Shown here: one piece after another, positions 22,340 to 33,404 of the stretch
Layout: each line of letters starts with the position of its first letter
How positions within the stretch are numbered: the first letter of the stretch is position 1
Assembly: GCA_029237695.1 (NCBI GenBank)
Contig: CM055274.1
Coordinates: forward strand, 22,619,505-22,683,504
From: Conchocele bisecta
Lineage: Eukaryota; Mollusca; Bivalvia; Lucinida; Thyasiridae
Length of the DNA: 64,000 bases
Direction of reading: 5' to 3'
Notes under the pieces: generated by a model
What the model saw: the letters and a program-made list of their open reading frames with translations, nothing else
What the model was told of the DNA's origin: nothing
The model's database searches: none
Made by a program: the position numbers and the translations under genes

Positions 22340-23050
22340 GACAATGCTGATACTTTCTGTTATGATGTTACACTAGACAACCACCTGTATTAATCTTGTC
22401 CAGATTATCAACGTTTCTTAACATGCCAACTCGCAATCAACCAATGTGATTGTCTGAGCCTGAGCTGTAGCACTGTATCACAACTCAGGCTCACTCATTC
22501 AAGCTGGTTGACTTCAAGCACAATATGCTAGTGATAAAATGTTGGCAAGATTAGCGCAGACGGAAATGTACTGGGTAGAACCAGTAGTTATACATTTTTG
22601 AAGCTGTTCGAACGTGTATGCACGGTGTTCACTACCAATCGCTATGATGTGCAATGCATAATGTGAGGTTCGGGCGGCAGACTTGCTAACATTGCAAGAA
22701 AATAAGAAATAAAAGCCCAAATTTAAAATGAATAGAGTTCATTACCTTGGAGTTGGCAATTTCATGTCGTTTTTATCTACACACAAATACTCAAGAAGCA
22801 GTTTCCTTTTTGACAAGTAAAACAACCAGTTATTGCCGAATGGTTGCCATACTGCTGTATACATCGCATACAAGTTGAACCTGTTGAAAACTGTTTGTCC
22901 AGAAATGACACGACGGCCAATCAAGAATAACCAGAGAATAGCAAGATGGTAATGAATTCCCAGCGCATAGTGAAAGTAAGAGACATTTATGTCACTACAT
23001 GCATACCGACCAACTCTCAAAATATTTTTCATACAATTTTTCAGTAATGC
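22340..23050. other. Stretch without recognised gene or family repeat
   Basis: I see no exon signature. A weak inverted pair, GAGCCTGAG and CTCAGGCTC, lies at 22460-22493. Confidence 0.4.
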
Positions 23051-23053
23051 ACG

Positions 23054-23122
23054 TAGTGGAACCTATGTAAAACGGACACCATGGGAAGTCGCCAGGGTAT
23101 CCGGTTTAGAGAGGTTCCACTG
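23054..23122. repeat. Short CAGTGGAAC-type palindrome
   Basis: It has the same plan as 6875-6943: TAGTGGAACCTATGTAAAAC and GGTTTAGAGAGGTTCCACTG around a diverged centre. Confidence 0.75.
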
Positions 23123-23129
23123 TACAAAC

Positions 23130-24120
23130 ATACAACATCCAGTTTACCACCAGTGTAGACCCAGATTTTCATGCAAGCCCGGGCATTTGGATCTGGACCG
23201 GCCGGATTACACGGGTTGTAAACAGAAAGCCGATGCATTTTCACACATTACAGTAATCCTTTACTTATCCTACCTCATTCCTCAATAAAAATGAAAAACA
23301 AAAACAAATATGTGCTAAAAATAAATAAAAAATGGTGAAAATATGTGAAGTGCAAAAATATGAGAAATGCTGTAGGAAAAGTAAAGGATTTAAATAAATT
23401 ACATAAATATTTCAAATTTATACGATTGTTTTTTTCTCACATTATATTAATCTTATGTTGTTACCGCTCATTTATCAAATGTGCAGTCACAACATAATAC
23501 TTTTATCAATTTTGTTGTTGAATCGGTAGGTATGCCATAACATAAGTGACAGGCAATGTTTCTGACTTTCGGGAATTTACCACCACCTCACCGGGCTCTG
23601 ACCACTCTAGCGCGTCCCCCGTTTCATGTCTGGCCAACCATTTGTCCCCAGGCTCGGTGTGTATGCCATATAGACGGCAGCATGGAAAACATCAAGGAAC
23701 AACGGACTGTTTTATTGAGAAAAAGGAGAGCGTTTGATGAATTTCGGTGTAGTAAAAATAAGATGAAATCATTTCATATATAATTCTCTAAATTTCTCAT
23801 TATTTTTTGTCTTTTTGAAACTTTGAAAGCATGTTTTTGCTTTAGAACATTCTATAAAATATTTTTAGGGGTCATTGAAAGAATTCTTATTCCCCCACTA
23901 ACCCCTTTTGTATTAGCATGACCCGTCGTAGGGGGTCACATGAGTCATATACACATCATTGGTAGTAAACTACTCCTAACATTCCAGCTCCAAACATGTA
24001 CGATACAACAAGGCGATCGCCAGCGAGTGTCTCACCCGTGAAGGTCAAAGATGACACTGGGCGGATGGCAATCACTGTGAGGAAGCTATAGATGATGTTT
24101 GGTAATGATCCGACTAACAG
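23130..24120. other. Stretch without recognised gene
   Basis: AT-rich DNA. Short plus-strand ORFs near 23550-23780 (starting near GTGACAGGCAATG) have no splice-site support and no family resemblance. I see no repeat family either. Confidence 0.4.
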
Positions 24121-24124
24121 ATCA

Positions 24125-24357
24125 GGGGCCCGTTTCACTAAACTTCTTACGACTAAAATGTTCGTAAGTGCAAACTTATGATTGTCTGTAAATTTCACAT
24201 TAATAATGTTTTATTGTAAACAATTATTTGATTTACATTTATTGAGCATAGGCTGCATATGCAGCCTATGCTCAATAAATGTAAATCCATCAATTGAAAT
24301 TTACAGACATCCTAAATTTACACTTAGTCGTAAGAAGTTTAGTGAAACAGACCCCAG
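24125..24357. repeat. GCATATGC-core foldback MITE
   Basis: The ends GGGGCCCGTTTCACTAAACT and AGTTTAGTGAAACAGACCCC are inverted, around the perfect core palindrome. Confidence 0.88.
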
Positions 24358-24466
24358 GAGATGTTCCAACATTTGGACGTACATCAAAAATGTTTGAAAC
24401 CAAAAATGTGATCACTAACGTTTGTGAGACTGTACAACTGTACATGATTAGCTTTAGTCAAGATCT

Positions 24467-24770
24467 GTAGCCTATTTCACCAACATTGCAAAGTATACTT
24501 ATCTAGCAAAGTATACTTTGAGGGAGAAATTTTCAATTTTAGGATAAATTTATTAATTTTTATTATACTGAATTTATTACATTATCACAGCCATTTTGGC
24601 TGTGATAATGTAATAACTTCAGTATAATAATTCTGCATACTTTTAATCATCAAATATATGGAGTCGTTAGTTCTATACGACATAATGCATTTCGGGAAAA
24701 ATAAATGATTACTCCCTCAAAGTATACTTTGCTAGAAAGTATACTTTGCAATTTTGATGAAATCGGCTAC
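24467..24770. repeat. GTAGCC-ended foldback MITE, full length
   Basis: The ends GTAGCCTATTTCACCAACAT and AAATCGGCTAC flank a CAGCCATTTTGGCTG centre. It is nearly identical to 3516-3820. Confidence 0.9.
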
Positions 24771-25193
24771 AGGGTGTACACAGACTGATATTTGTTAGAG
24801 TTGCTGAAAAGCCAATAATCCAATGTTTGCAAACAGTGTAGATCCAGATGAGCCGGCTCCACTTTCCACAGAAATAGAATATTCCATTCCAGTTACTTAT
24901 GGTTGAAAGGGTTAATGAAGACTTAATAATCCACATTGAACTCTTTAAAATATTGTTTTATATTAATATAATGATTGGTATAATTCATAAATTTCTGTAG
25001 ATACATATTTTGTTATAGTAACTTGTTAATTTAATTTTTGATATTGACAACTATTTTTTAAGTAATAACTATTAATTGAATTGTAATGTAATGATGACTA
25101 TGAAGTTAATTTTAAGGACCTTAACTGTAATTAAACCTTAAATATCATTAGGGAGTGCTGTAATTAATGTTGATACAACTTGCAGCCTAACAC

Positions 25194-25450
25194 ATGTTTT
25201 GTTTGTTTGTTTGTTTATTAGTGTTTAACGTATCAACAGCTAAGGTCATGTAAGGCCGGGCAAACGGGTTCGATCCCATTTTAACCTGCTGCATTGGGGG
25301 GAAAATCCCAAAATCAGAACGGAATATTTACATCGAGAACAAATATATTCAGCCCTGAAATTAGAATAACCTGACCTGGTGCCAGGTCCATACCACACCA
25401 AGTCACTTGGCCCCTTCCCCTAAAATAGGATTACGAACCCAACCCATGTA
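25194..25450 (-). mobile_element. Retroposon fragment with TTTG-rich tail
   Basis: It begins with a TTTG run, then GTATCAACAGCTAAGGTCAT, GGGTTCGATCCCATTTTAAC and CTGGTGCCAGGTCCATACCA. It is truncated relative to 21374-21822. The target duplication is unclear (ACATGT on both sides). Confidence 0.75.
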
Positions 25451-25914
25451 CATGTTATTTAGTAATTAAATGTTTAGTAATTAAATGTTTAGTAGTATAA
25501 TCCATGCCGCTAACATTTGCTAACATTTGCAATGAACTATTATTAAAGTAAACCTTAATATTTTTTTAAAAACAACTAGTCAAGTTGTGCGGTCTTATAA
25601 ATTTATCAAATATTGCATACTAGGTCTAGTATTATAATTATTTTAATACATTTTTAAGAAGGTTTAAATCAGGGTATTGACGGAATTGCAAAAACAATAT
25701 AACAAGCATACTTTATATGCTGGGTACAACAAGCAACATATGACTCATCATGACAAAACAGGTAATCATAATGAAATGGTGTGACCACTCATTTGAACCG
25801 TCTCATCAATACGGTTCAAATGAGTGGTAACAAAACATTCCATGCATAATTAAAAATAAATTTTTAATCTACTTTTTGTATGAAAATTGTGCAGACTCGG
25901 CATGTAACCAAGAC

Positions 25915-26085
25915 GGGGCCGTTTCACTAAACTTTGTACAACTAAACTGTTCGTAAGTGCAAATTTAGGATCGTCTGGAAATTTCAATTGATGGATTTAC
26001 ATTTATTGAGCATAGGCTAATTGTTTACAAGAATGTGACATTTCAATTTATCATAATTTTGTCTTTACAAACATGTTAGTCGTAA
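25915..26085. repeat. GCATATGC-type foldback, core deleted
   Basis: The left arm GGGGCCGTTTCACTAAACTT runs to GAGCATAGGCT, then jumps directly to the right-arm AATTGTTTACAAGAA. The central palindrome is half lost. Confidence 0.7.
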
Positions 26086-26636
26086 ACATGTATTCTAAGG
26101 TTCAAATGAGTGGTAGCACAATATAATTCCGTGCATAATTGTTTTTCAGTATGAAAAGTGTGTAGCCTCAGCATGTAATTGACGGTTAACTGAGGCGTGG
26201 TCTGTGTAGCTCCAGATCAGCTAGCAACATCATGTAGCCGATTATGGATCTATATATAGTTGTGCAAACTGATCTGGGGCACTGGTTGCAATTTTACTTG
26301 GTTCAATTTTGTCACAAGGAGGCTTAATTAGCATGCCATTATGGTATACATGTACATAGGTCCTGGCCATCAAAAGGTGTCCGACACATCTGAGATAAGC
26401 CATGTGAGTTTGTACCTAAGAAGATGTGCGAAATGTCTTGATAGATATTTATACAAAATTAATTAAAAAAAACATTGTAAATGACGTTGGAAATTTACGA
26501 AGTGTTCAGAGCAAATACAGAATTGAATTCCGCAATTTCTATGAAAATCGTGTCAAAGTTTGATGTCATTTACATAAAACTTACTGTAAATAGTTTTCAT
26601 CACACATCTTACGTACAACATCATGTAACTTGTCTA

Positions 26637-26830
26637 ATCTGTGGCTGTGACTATCTAGTCACAGGTGTGTGCGGAAAGATCAGGAGTTAGACTGGCCACA
26701 CGCCCCATGCGGAAATATCAGGAGTTAGACTGGCCACACGCCCCATGCGGAAATATCAGGAGTTAGACTGGCCACACGTGTAGCCAGTCTAACTCCTGAT
26801 CTTTCCGCACACACCTGTGACTATATAAGG
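26637..26830. repeat. 43-bp triplicate ending in an inverted copy
   Basis: GCGGAAATATCAGGAGTTAG, then ACTGGCCACACG, repeats three times in direct order. It then meets one inverted copy, and the outermost arms are CACAGGTGTGTGCGGAAAGA and inverse. Confidence 0.8.
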
Positions 26831-27237
26831 ATCTATATGCGTCACTAGCATGACTGATATTTCGTTGACTGAATAACAAACAGTGTAGACCCTGATCAAC
26901 TGAGCTTATTGCTTTTTGACTTGTGTTTCTTAATTGATTGTATATAACCATAGGTAGCATGTGTGCATGAATATGATGCCAAGGACATATGTACATATAC
27001 ACATGAACAGTTTACAAGGTCGCATTTCTGCAATACCAGCATCCATTTTCTCTCAGTGTCATTGTATTGTTAATTGCTTCAACACCATTATCTAAATATA
27101 AAACTACTAGTAGGTACTATGTATTATTTAAATGGTCAAATGGATGTATCAGTTATTAAGCAATGGAAGGTGTTACTAAGATACGTACTCATTAATGCAC
27201 ACATTTGTACGTGGACAAACGTATATCCCCTTGCCTA

Positions 27238-27366
27238 CAGTGGCGTCAGCGTGTAAGTGCACACACTAATGAACACGACAGGTTGGAACCAACCTGTCGT
27301 GTTCGTTCGTGTGTGAACCAACCTGTCGTGTTCGTTCGTGTGTACACTTACACGCTGACCCCACTG
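27238..27366. repeat. CAGTGGGGTC-family palindrome, arm partly duplicated
   Basis: TA flanks are present. The right arm is repeated: AACCAACCTGTCGTGTTCGT occurs twice in direct order. It sits just downstream of a possible terminal exon. Confidence 0.88.
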
Positions 27367-27454
27367 TACCAGCTAGGGAATAACGAAAATTGTTTTAACA
27401 GCTTGGTAGAACCAATAAACCGTTTTGAGGGATTTTTTTTATAATTTGCTTCTA

Positions 27455-27608
27455 TTATGCAACACGACACTGAGAAAATGGAGTTCGGTTTACAATTGAA
27501 ATATCATTTGATAACTTGTAGAAGTCCACCATGGTTGTGCCATCAATGTTCGTTTGTAACACTCGCTGAAGTTGTAGATCCGAGTTGAAGTTGTAGAACT
27601 GAATTAAT
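27455..27608 (-). CDS. Possible terminal exon of the Pif/BMSP-like gene
   Basis: An AATTACAG acceptor is followed by one base that completes the TT left by 30253-30356. Fifty codons then read to TAA at 27455-27457, including IQFYNFNSDLQLQRVLQ and TTMVDFYKLSND. The NFNS.LQLQR piece resembles NFNSWTQLQRC in that upstream exon at both DNA and protein level. This suggests exon duplication, or a repeat that only looks coding. I recognise no domain. The linkage to the LamG exons is inferred from phase alone. Confidence 0.35.
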
Positions 27609-27657
27609 CTGTAATTATAAAATAATTGTGATAAAGATTATGCCACTTCTAGACCAG

Positions 27658-27757
27658 GGTCCGGTTGCTCAAAACCTCTGTTAGCTTAACAGACTGTTAA
27701 ATCCTTAGCAATATTTAACAGTCTGTTAAGCTATCGGAAGCTTTGAGCAACCGGACC
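27658..27757. repeat. Palindrome (GGTCCGGTTGCTCAAA ends)
   Basis: The ends GGTCCGGTTGCTCAAA and TTTGAGCAACCGGACC are inverted. The centre is AACAGACTGTTAAA and inverse. Confidence 0.82.
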
Positions 27758-27863
27758 CAGTCTTATAAATAGGTTACCGAAGTTGAAACATTGGGAGAAA
27801 CTTCCCTTAGAACTACTTCATTGGCGTTATTGGCATTATAATCGGCGTAGATTGGCTTAAAAC

Positions 27864-28308
27864 TACTGTCTGTTCCACGTTTTGCTGCCGACGAATATTT
27901 GGCCATTAAACACATTGAATCTAACAAATATTTAAAAGTAAGTACTTTTTCATCAATAACAAAAAAGTCATCCTCCCAAAAAAAATTATTTGATGAAATT
28001 CAATCAAATATTGATTTTATTGCGAAAACACGATTGAAAATGATGTAACTAAGAAAACAAGTTAGATTTTGAAAATCGGTCCACAAATAAAAAAAAATCA
28101 TTTGTTAGCCCCCCATGTTAAATTCCCATAGGAAAATCTTTTTTTCGCAATAAAATAAATATTTGATGGAATTTCATCAAATCATTTTTTTTTGGGGAGG
28201 GTGACTTTTTTGTTATCGATACAAAAGTACTTGCTTTTAAATATTTTTTAGATTTAATGTGTTTAATAGCCAAAAGTTCATCGGCAGCAAAACGTGGAAC
28301 AGACAGTA
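27864..28308. repeat. CTGTCTGTTCC-type long foldback, inserted in another foldback
   Basis: The ends TACTGTCTGTTCC and GGAACAGACAGTA are inverted. The flanks 27765-27863 and 28309-28430 are the two arms of the repeat seen whole at 18520-18730, so this copy landed in its loop. Confidence 0.85.
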
Positions 28309-28638
28309 AGCAGTGTGATGTTAAATTGACAGATACCACCAATTCGAACATCAGGGATGACCTGGAAGTCGTTCTAAAGGAAGTTTACATGTACTCCTGA
28401 TTTTCCAAGTTCGGTAAGTTATTTATAGCACAAGTCTTACGGGATACAATCTAAAAAACAACAAGCTTGTTTCATTTATGAACAGTGTATATCCTGATCA
28501 TGTGTACAGTTATACTGGAAACTTCAAAAAATCTGTTGAAGTTGGCGAAGGCTTAATGGATGATTCGTTGACTGTTGTAAACAGTGATGCATCAGATCAG
28601 ACACGACAGTCTAGTATGATGTTGCTTCATTGGTAATA

Positions 28639-28904
28639 CAGTGGGGTCAGCGTGTAAGTGCACACACGAACGAACACGACAGGTTGGTTCGCTACCCACC
28701 CAAAGTGTATGTTGTTACCACTCAGTTGAACCGTCTCGCCGAGACGGTTCAACTGAGTGGTAACAACATACACGGCACTTTTGATGCGAAATGAGAAAAA
28801 ATGCAGAAAAATATTTACATTTTTTTTATACATGAAATACAGTGGGGTGAGCGTTCCAACCTGTCGTGTTCGTTCGTGTGTGCACTTACACGCCGACCCC
28901 ACTG
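28639..28904. repeat. CAGTGGGGTC family, long form with unique interior
   Basis: This is 266 bp with the same ~49-bp terminal repeats as the 100-bp form. The interior has GCTACCCACCCAAAGTGTAT, a second palindrome AACCGTCTCG.CGAGACGGTT with CCACTCAGTTG arms, and an inner GTGGGGTGAGCG. The same interior is found at 40911, 45726 and 47311. Confidence 0.9.
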
Positions 28905-29089
28905 TACACGTAATAAGCCTGGTTTTGTCAGATTATGATCCAAATTATATTTAAAAATATTATATAGAGATATGGGTAAAATGTTTGCAGCCAGTGTAGA
29001 CCTATAAATTGGCATGCGGATAAAAATAGCTATCACATTTTGGCAGATTGAAAAAGAATCCGAATTACAGTGTAACTAGATTTGTGAGT

Positions 29090-29900
29090 AAATAACGGCT
29101 TATAGAAACCCGCCCGATGTGGGTCCATGACATTGTGGTGGAAAATTGTAAAATCATGGCATACTGAGGTTCCCGTCAATACTCTATGTGACCATGATAT
29201 CACCAGCCTAAGGGGAGGGTTGGGAGGAGGGTATTGGATTTGTTTAAGCATCAGGAATGCATGTGTAAAATATGAAGATGTTTCATGATAGGAAATTATA
29301 AAGAAAGGTTGCAAAACAAAAGTAATTTTGCCAATTGGCAGGAAGGCCGCATTGGTGGGCAATAAACTATGGATGATGATAAATAAGCATATGATGTTTA
29401 ATGTCATTCTGACTTCTAGTTGCAGGTACTCATAAACAATTGTTGCAACAACGTTTAAGTAAATGTGACCTGAATCTTGGTCATTTAGGCCACATGGACG
29501 GGCAACATAATTAAACTATGGATGATGATAAACAAGTCAGACATTCACTTACAGATATAAAGTACATTGTGCTTAAAAAAAAAATGTAAATGTCGCAAAA
29601 ACATGTAACGCAAATTCCCAAGTCATTTGACCTTATCGTTGGGCATTCAGACTCCGTGTGTGGGCAATAGAAGCCAAACATGGATAATGATAAACGGATA
29701 ATGATAAACACATATGTACCATTTCAAGTCAATCAGACTTACTGTTTCAGAAATATGAGATACGCAAAAGCTAACACAAACGCTGCAATACATGTATTGC
29801 TAAGTCATTGACCTTGAACTTGGGCGTGAGGGTCATATGGATATGAATGGAATGAAAACATGGATGGTGATAAAGAAGCATATCAAGTTGTAAGTAAACC
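29090..29900. repeat. Diverged tandem repeat (ATGGATGATGATAAA units)
   Basis: Loose units of about 170-200 bp share ACTATGGATGATGATAAA.AAGCATAT and GACCTTGAACTTGGGC-like lines. No gene is supported. Confidence 0.5.
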
Positions 29901-29921
29901 GGATATAGTTGCAGAGATTTA

Positions 29922-29957
29922 CAGTGGGGTCAGCGCACTTACATGCTGACCCCACTG
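29922..29957. repeat. CAGTGGGGTC family, 36-bp miniature
   Basis: Only the outer CAGTGGGGTCAGCG and the CTGACCCCACTG remain, still flanked by TA. This is the smallest derivative seen. Confidence 0.8.
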
Positions 29958-30252
29958 TAAGGTACTCATAAACTTTAACAAATGTTTTTGCAAAAACTTT
30001 ATCACACACTTCAAAGTCATTAGATCCTCGACACACATGACATTAGCAAATATAAAAGTTTCAACAGGGGTTGAAGGGGTTGAATAAAATAAGGAAAACA
30101 CATTTTTAGCTGGATATGTGAATTTTTGTCAACCATAGATAAAACCACAGGTTATCACAACGAAACAAAAATGTTTCCACTGATTCTTGTCAGGGTCCTA
30201 ATAATACTTCCATTGAGCGAATTGTGAGGTGCACAAAATGCTTGTTACTTAC

Positions 30253-30356
30253 AATTCAGTAGACCCGCATCTCTGAAGTTGTGTCCATGAGTTGAAGTTG
30301 ATCCAATCCCCGTCCGTCCTGCAGCTATCATAGTAACCGAAACCATTTCCGCGCAC
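30253..30356 (-). CDS. Candidate distal exon of the Pif/BMSP-like gene
   Basis: This is 104 bp with a GGTTTAG acceptor and a GTAAGT donor, phase 0 in and phase 2 out. It encodes VRGNGFGYYDSC, then TDGDWINFNSWTQLQRC. The last sure LamG exon (56817-56914) ends GTVDE in phase 0, and LamG domains often end IDEVR, so the joint VDE/VR is attractive. Against it, the intron would be 26 kb, a decayed copy lies at 31011-31111, and the tandem units of the neighbouring array may derive from it. No database family is recognised. Confidence 0.4.
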
Positions 30357-30699
30357 CTAAACCATTGAAAGGTCTTTATTAACCCGTAAAGTGTAGACTA
30401 TAATTGGCACCCAAGTTTAACATGCATGTCCAAGTCATTATATATTGACCTCGGGAATCCGCATGATTTGGCATGTATAATGAAACTATCGATGGTGAAA
30501 AACAAGCTTATCAAGTTTCGTGTATCGTTCAAACATAATTGAAGTCACCCATACATTTTGTGGTGATATGTTCATGTCATAAAACTAACATGAACTTACT
30601 GGGAACATTAACAACAATCTGTTCACTGTATGTCAATCTCATTCGTGATGTCATCGACTTCAATAAGCAGATCTCAAGACGGACACAGTGAAATATATA

Positions 30700-30800
30700 C
30701 AGTGGGGTCAGCGTGTAAGTGCACACACGAACGAACACGACAGGTTGGTTCCAACCTGTCCGTGTTCGTTCGTGTGTGCACTTACACGCTGACCCCACTG
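30700..30800. repeat. CAGTGGGGTC-family 100-bp palindrome
   Basis: A near-perfect copy with one extra C in the right arm. TA flanks are present. Confidence 0.92.
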
Positions 30801-30826
30801 TATGAAAATAAGGCTCAAAATATATA

Positions 30827-30926
30827 CAGTGGGGTCAGCGTGTAAGTGCACACACGAACGAACACGACAGGTTGGTTCCAACCTGTCGTGTTCGTTCGTG
30901 TGTGCACTTACACGCTGACCCCACTG
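30827..30926. repeat. CAGTGGGGTC-family 100-bp palindrome
   Basis: A perfect-looking copy with TA flanks, 26 bp from the previous one. Confidence 0.93.
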
Positions 30927-31010
30927 TAGAGCTCCGCTTATACTTAGCGTGGCCCTAATAATGAATATAACCACGAATTTACGTTATGAGAAACACAGAA
31001 TGTTACTTAC

Positions 31011-31111
31011 AATTCAGTAGACAGGCATTTCTGGTGTTGTCTCCATGGAAACATTAATTAGTCCAATCACAGTCAGTCCTTCTGTTGTACCATAGTAACC
31101 GAGACAATCTC
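31011..31111 (-). pseudogene. Decayed duplicate of the 30253-30356 exon
   Basis: The GTAAGTAAC donor context, the CTACTGAATT exon end and CTCGGTTACTATGG match the upstream copy. The frame is broken by indels and gains stops. Flanking intron pieces also match, so the duplication included intron DNA. Confidence 0.5.
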
Positions 31112-31265
31112 CTAGGAAGTAAATGACATTTAAGCATTAACCCATAGAATGCAGGAATTAAAAATATTGTTTTCTGTTATTTATATCAAACTTGTTATTT
31201 TTCTTGACAAAAACATTTTATTCAGCGTATCATATCATCCTATATGAAGGGATTTGACACCGATA

Positions 31266-31582
31266 GGCCGATAAATAGAGAATAGTAGGTTAGTGCCGTG
31301 AATGGGTACAAATATCTGGCAAGGCTCAGAAAACGGGATGGGCGAGGCTCTGCCGAGCACATCCCGTTTCCGTGCCGCGCCAGATATTTTTCCCATTCAC
31401 GGCACTAACCTACTATTCTGTTTATCCCGTCAACACCTACACATAGCTTTAAAATGCAAAAAATAACCCAGCCACCGCACATATTCATATGCAGTGATTA
31501 GGTTGTATTGACAGGATATCAAAAATGTTTCACGGCACCGTGTTTCACGGCACATACGCACTGTGTTGACGGGATAAAACAT
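31266..31582. repeat. Composite palindromic element, copy 1
   Basis: A palindrome with ends AGAATAGTAGGTTAGTGCCG and inverse adjoins about 150 bp with TTATCCCGTCAACA ends and a CACGGCACCGTG stretch. The full composite recurs in the opposite orientation at 55783-56085. Confidence 0.8.
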
Positions 31583-31757
31583 GTTTTCATGGAGGAAAAT
31601 TACACGACGGTAGATACAACAATTTAGTAAGAATATTGGAGGTTCAACAAGAAAATGTGTGGATTGCGATTTGTAATGACCGCAAATGGGTCTGCATTAT
31701 TTTTGCAATACAGACTTTTGTAAGATCATACAGTGTTTATTTTAATACATGTACATA

Positions 31758-32104
31758 CAGTGCAACCTCTCTACAACAGCCACCCATGGGAAGACGCAAA
31801 ATTGGCTGTTGTAGAGAGGTGGCTGTTGTAGGGAGGTTAATGCTGAATTAAATTTTGTCGTCCGCTGTTTATTTATTTTCTTTGGCAACATTTTAGAATC
31901 ATTTCCAATGGAATTCATTCTAAAATGCTGTCAAAATATGTTTTCTTTTTAGAAAGAAGGCAAAATCAACAGCAGACGACAATTTTCGTGCTCATCAGTC
32001 TAAGGGTTAGATACAGAGGAAATCATTCATTTGGGATATAAAATACCGGCTGTTATTGAGAGGGTGTTGTTGTAGAGAGGTGGCCGTTCGGGGAGGTTCG
32101 ACTG
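31758..32104. repeat. CAGTG/TA foldback element (ACAACAGCC type), intact
   Basis: It is 347 bp with ends CAGTGCAACCTCTCTACAAC and GGGGAGGTTCGACTG and TA flanks. It shows what 5886-6455 looked like before insertion. Confidence 0.88.
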
Positions 32105-32689
32105 TACAATTGCATGCGACTTAACAAGGAGTCTTCGAGATCATGAATATAAACAAACAGGAAACATTAACGACAACTTGCTAGGCAGTGTACATCCGTC
32201 ACGATACCAACTCGGTTTCATCAGACTGTGCCACGACGTCGTAGATAGAAACACGGCTGCTACATGTGAAACTGTAAAAAAATAAGGTACGTAATATATA
32301 ACTGTTCACCCTTAGAGTGCGGGAAACATGAATTGTCGTCTGCTGTTGTTTTACATTTTGTCTTAAATCTCAGTAAAACATGTTTTGCCAGCACTTTAGA
32401 ATAAAAGTGTTTTCCAACCATGTTTTGATCTAAAAAAATGAAAATTAAAAAGAAACAGCAGACGACAGAATTTAATTCAGCATTGTAAGTTTCAACACCG
32501 ATCGTGAATGCATTGCATTTAGCAAACAGTTTATATCCAGATGAGCCGGCTCCTATTGAGCCGTCTCTTCAGGATCTGCACTATTTGTGATTAGAAGTTT
32601 ACCTTTTACAGACTATGCACCCAAGCATTCCTGTCCATGTACATTTCATCGTGTGGCTCTACCTGTAAATTACCTGTCTGACATTGACA

Positions 32690-32945
32690 CTAGAAATTGA
32701 AGCATGCATAATAATACATCTATACATGTGTTACTGTATATAATATATATATCGGGGTGATATACTATACTGGTATATTATATATATGTATATCTATATA
32801 TAGGACATATAGGTACATAGGTATACAAGTATGATATATATACACATAAGACATATAGGTATATAATTATGGGCCATATATATGAATCGGGATTAACATG
32901 TATACAGGCATGTGCATGGAATAACAAACAACACAACATAGCATC
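32690..32945. other. AT-rich low-complexity stretch
   Basis: Runs of TATATA and GGTATA-type motifs, for example at 32735-32880. No gene. Confidence 0.6.
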
Positions 32946-32950
32946 ATGAT

Positions 32951-33172
32951 CATTAACCCTCTGACTGCTGAGCACGAAAACTGTCGTCTGCTGATGATTT
33001 ATATTTTGCATTCTTTCTCAATAAAGACATGGTTTGACAGCACTTTAGAATCATTTCCACAGGAAACAGGAAATGATTCTAAAATGCTGTCAAACCATGT
33101 TTTTGGAGAGAAAAATCGAAAATAAAAAATAATCAGCAGACGACATTTAATTCGGCAGTGTAAGGGTTAACA
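32951..33172. repeat. Foldback repeat (CTGTCGTCTGCTG arms)
   Basis: The outer arms TAACCCTCTGACTGCTGAGC and the inverse near 33150-33172 surround a hairpin TTTGACAGCACTTTAGAATC at 33028-33105. A weaker copy lies near 32310-32500. Confidence 0.75.
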
Positions 33173-33304
33173 TGTAGTAAAACAAACATCAGCATGTTAA
33201 CATACGATTGCCAAAAAAAAAAATTTTGATAATGACAGAGTGTATTAAAATAACGATACACTTGTAATAAATAAACAACTGAGACTGCTACAGAAGCACA
33301 TGTA

Positions 33305-33404
33305 CAGTGGGGTCAGCGTGTAAGTGCACACACAAACAAACACGACAGGTTGGAATCAACCGGTCGTGTTCGTTCGTGTGTGCACTTACACACTGACCAC
33401 ACTG
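33305..33404. repeat. CAGTGGGGTC-family 100-bp palindrome, diverged
   Basis: TA flanks. Several substitutions (CAAACAAACACG, CGGTCGTG, CTGACCACAC) make it one of the older copies. Confidence 0.88.
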
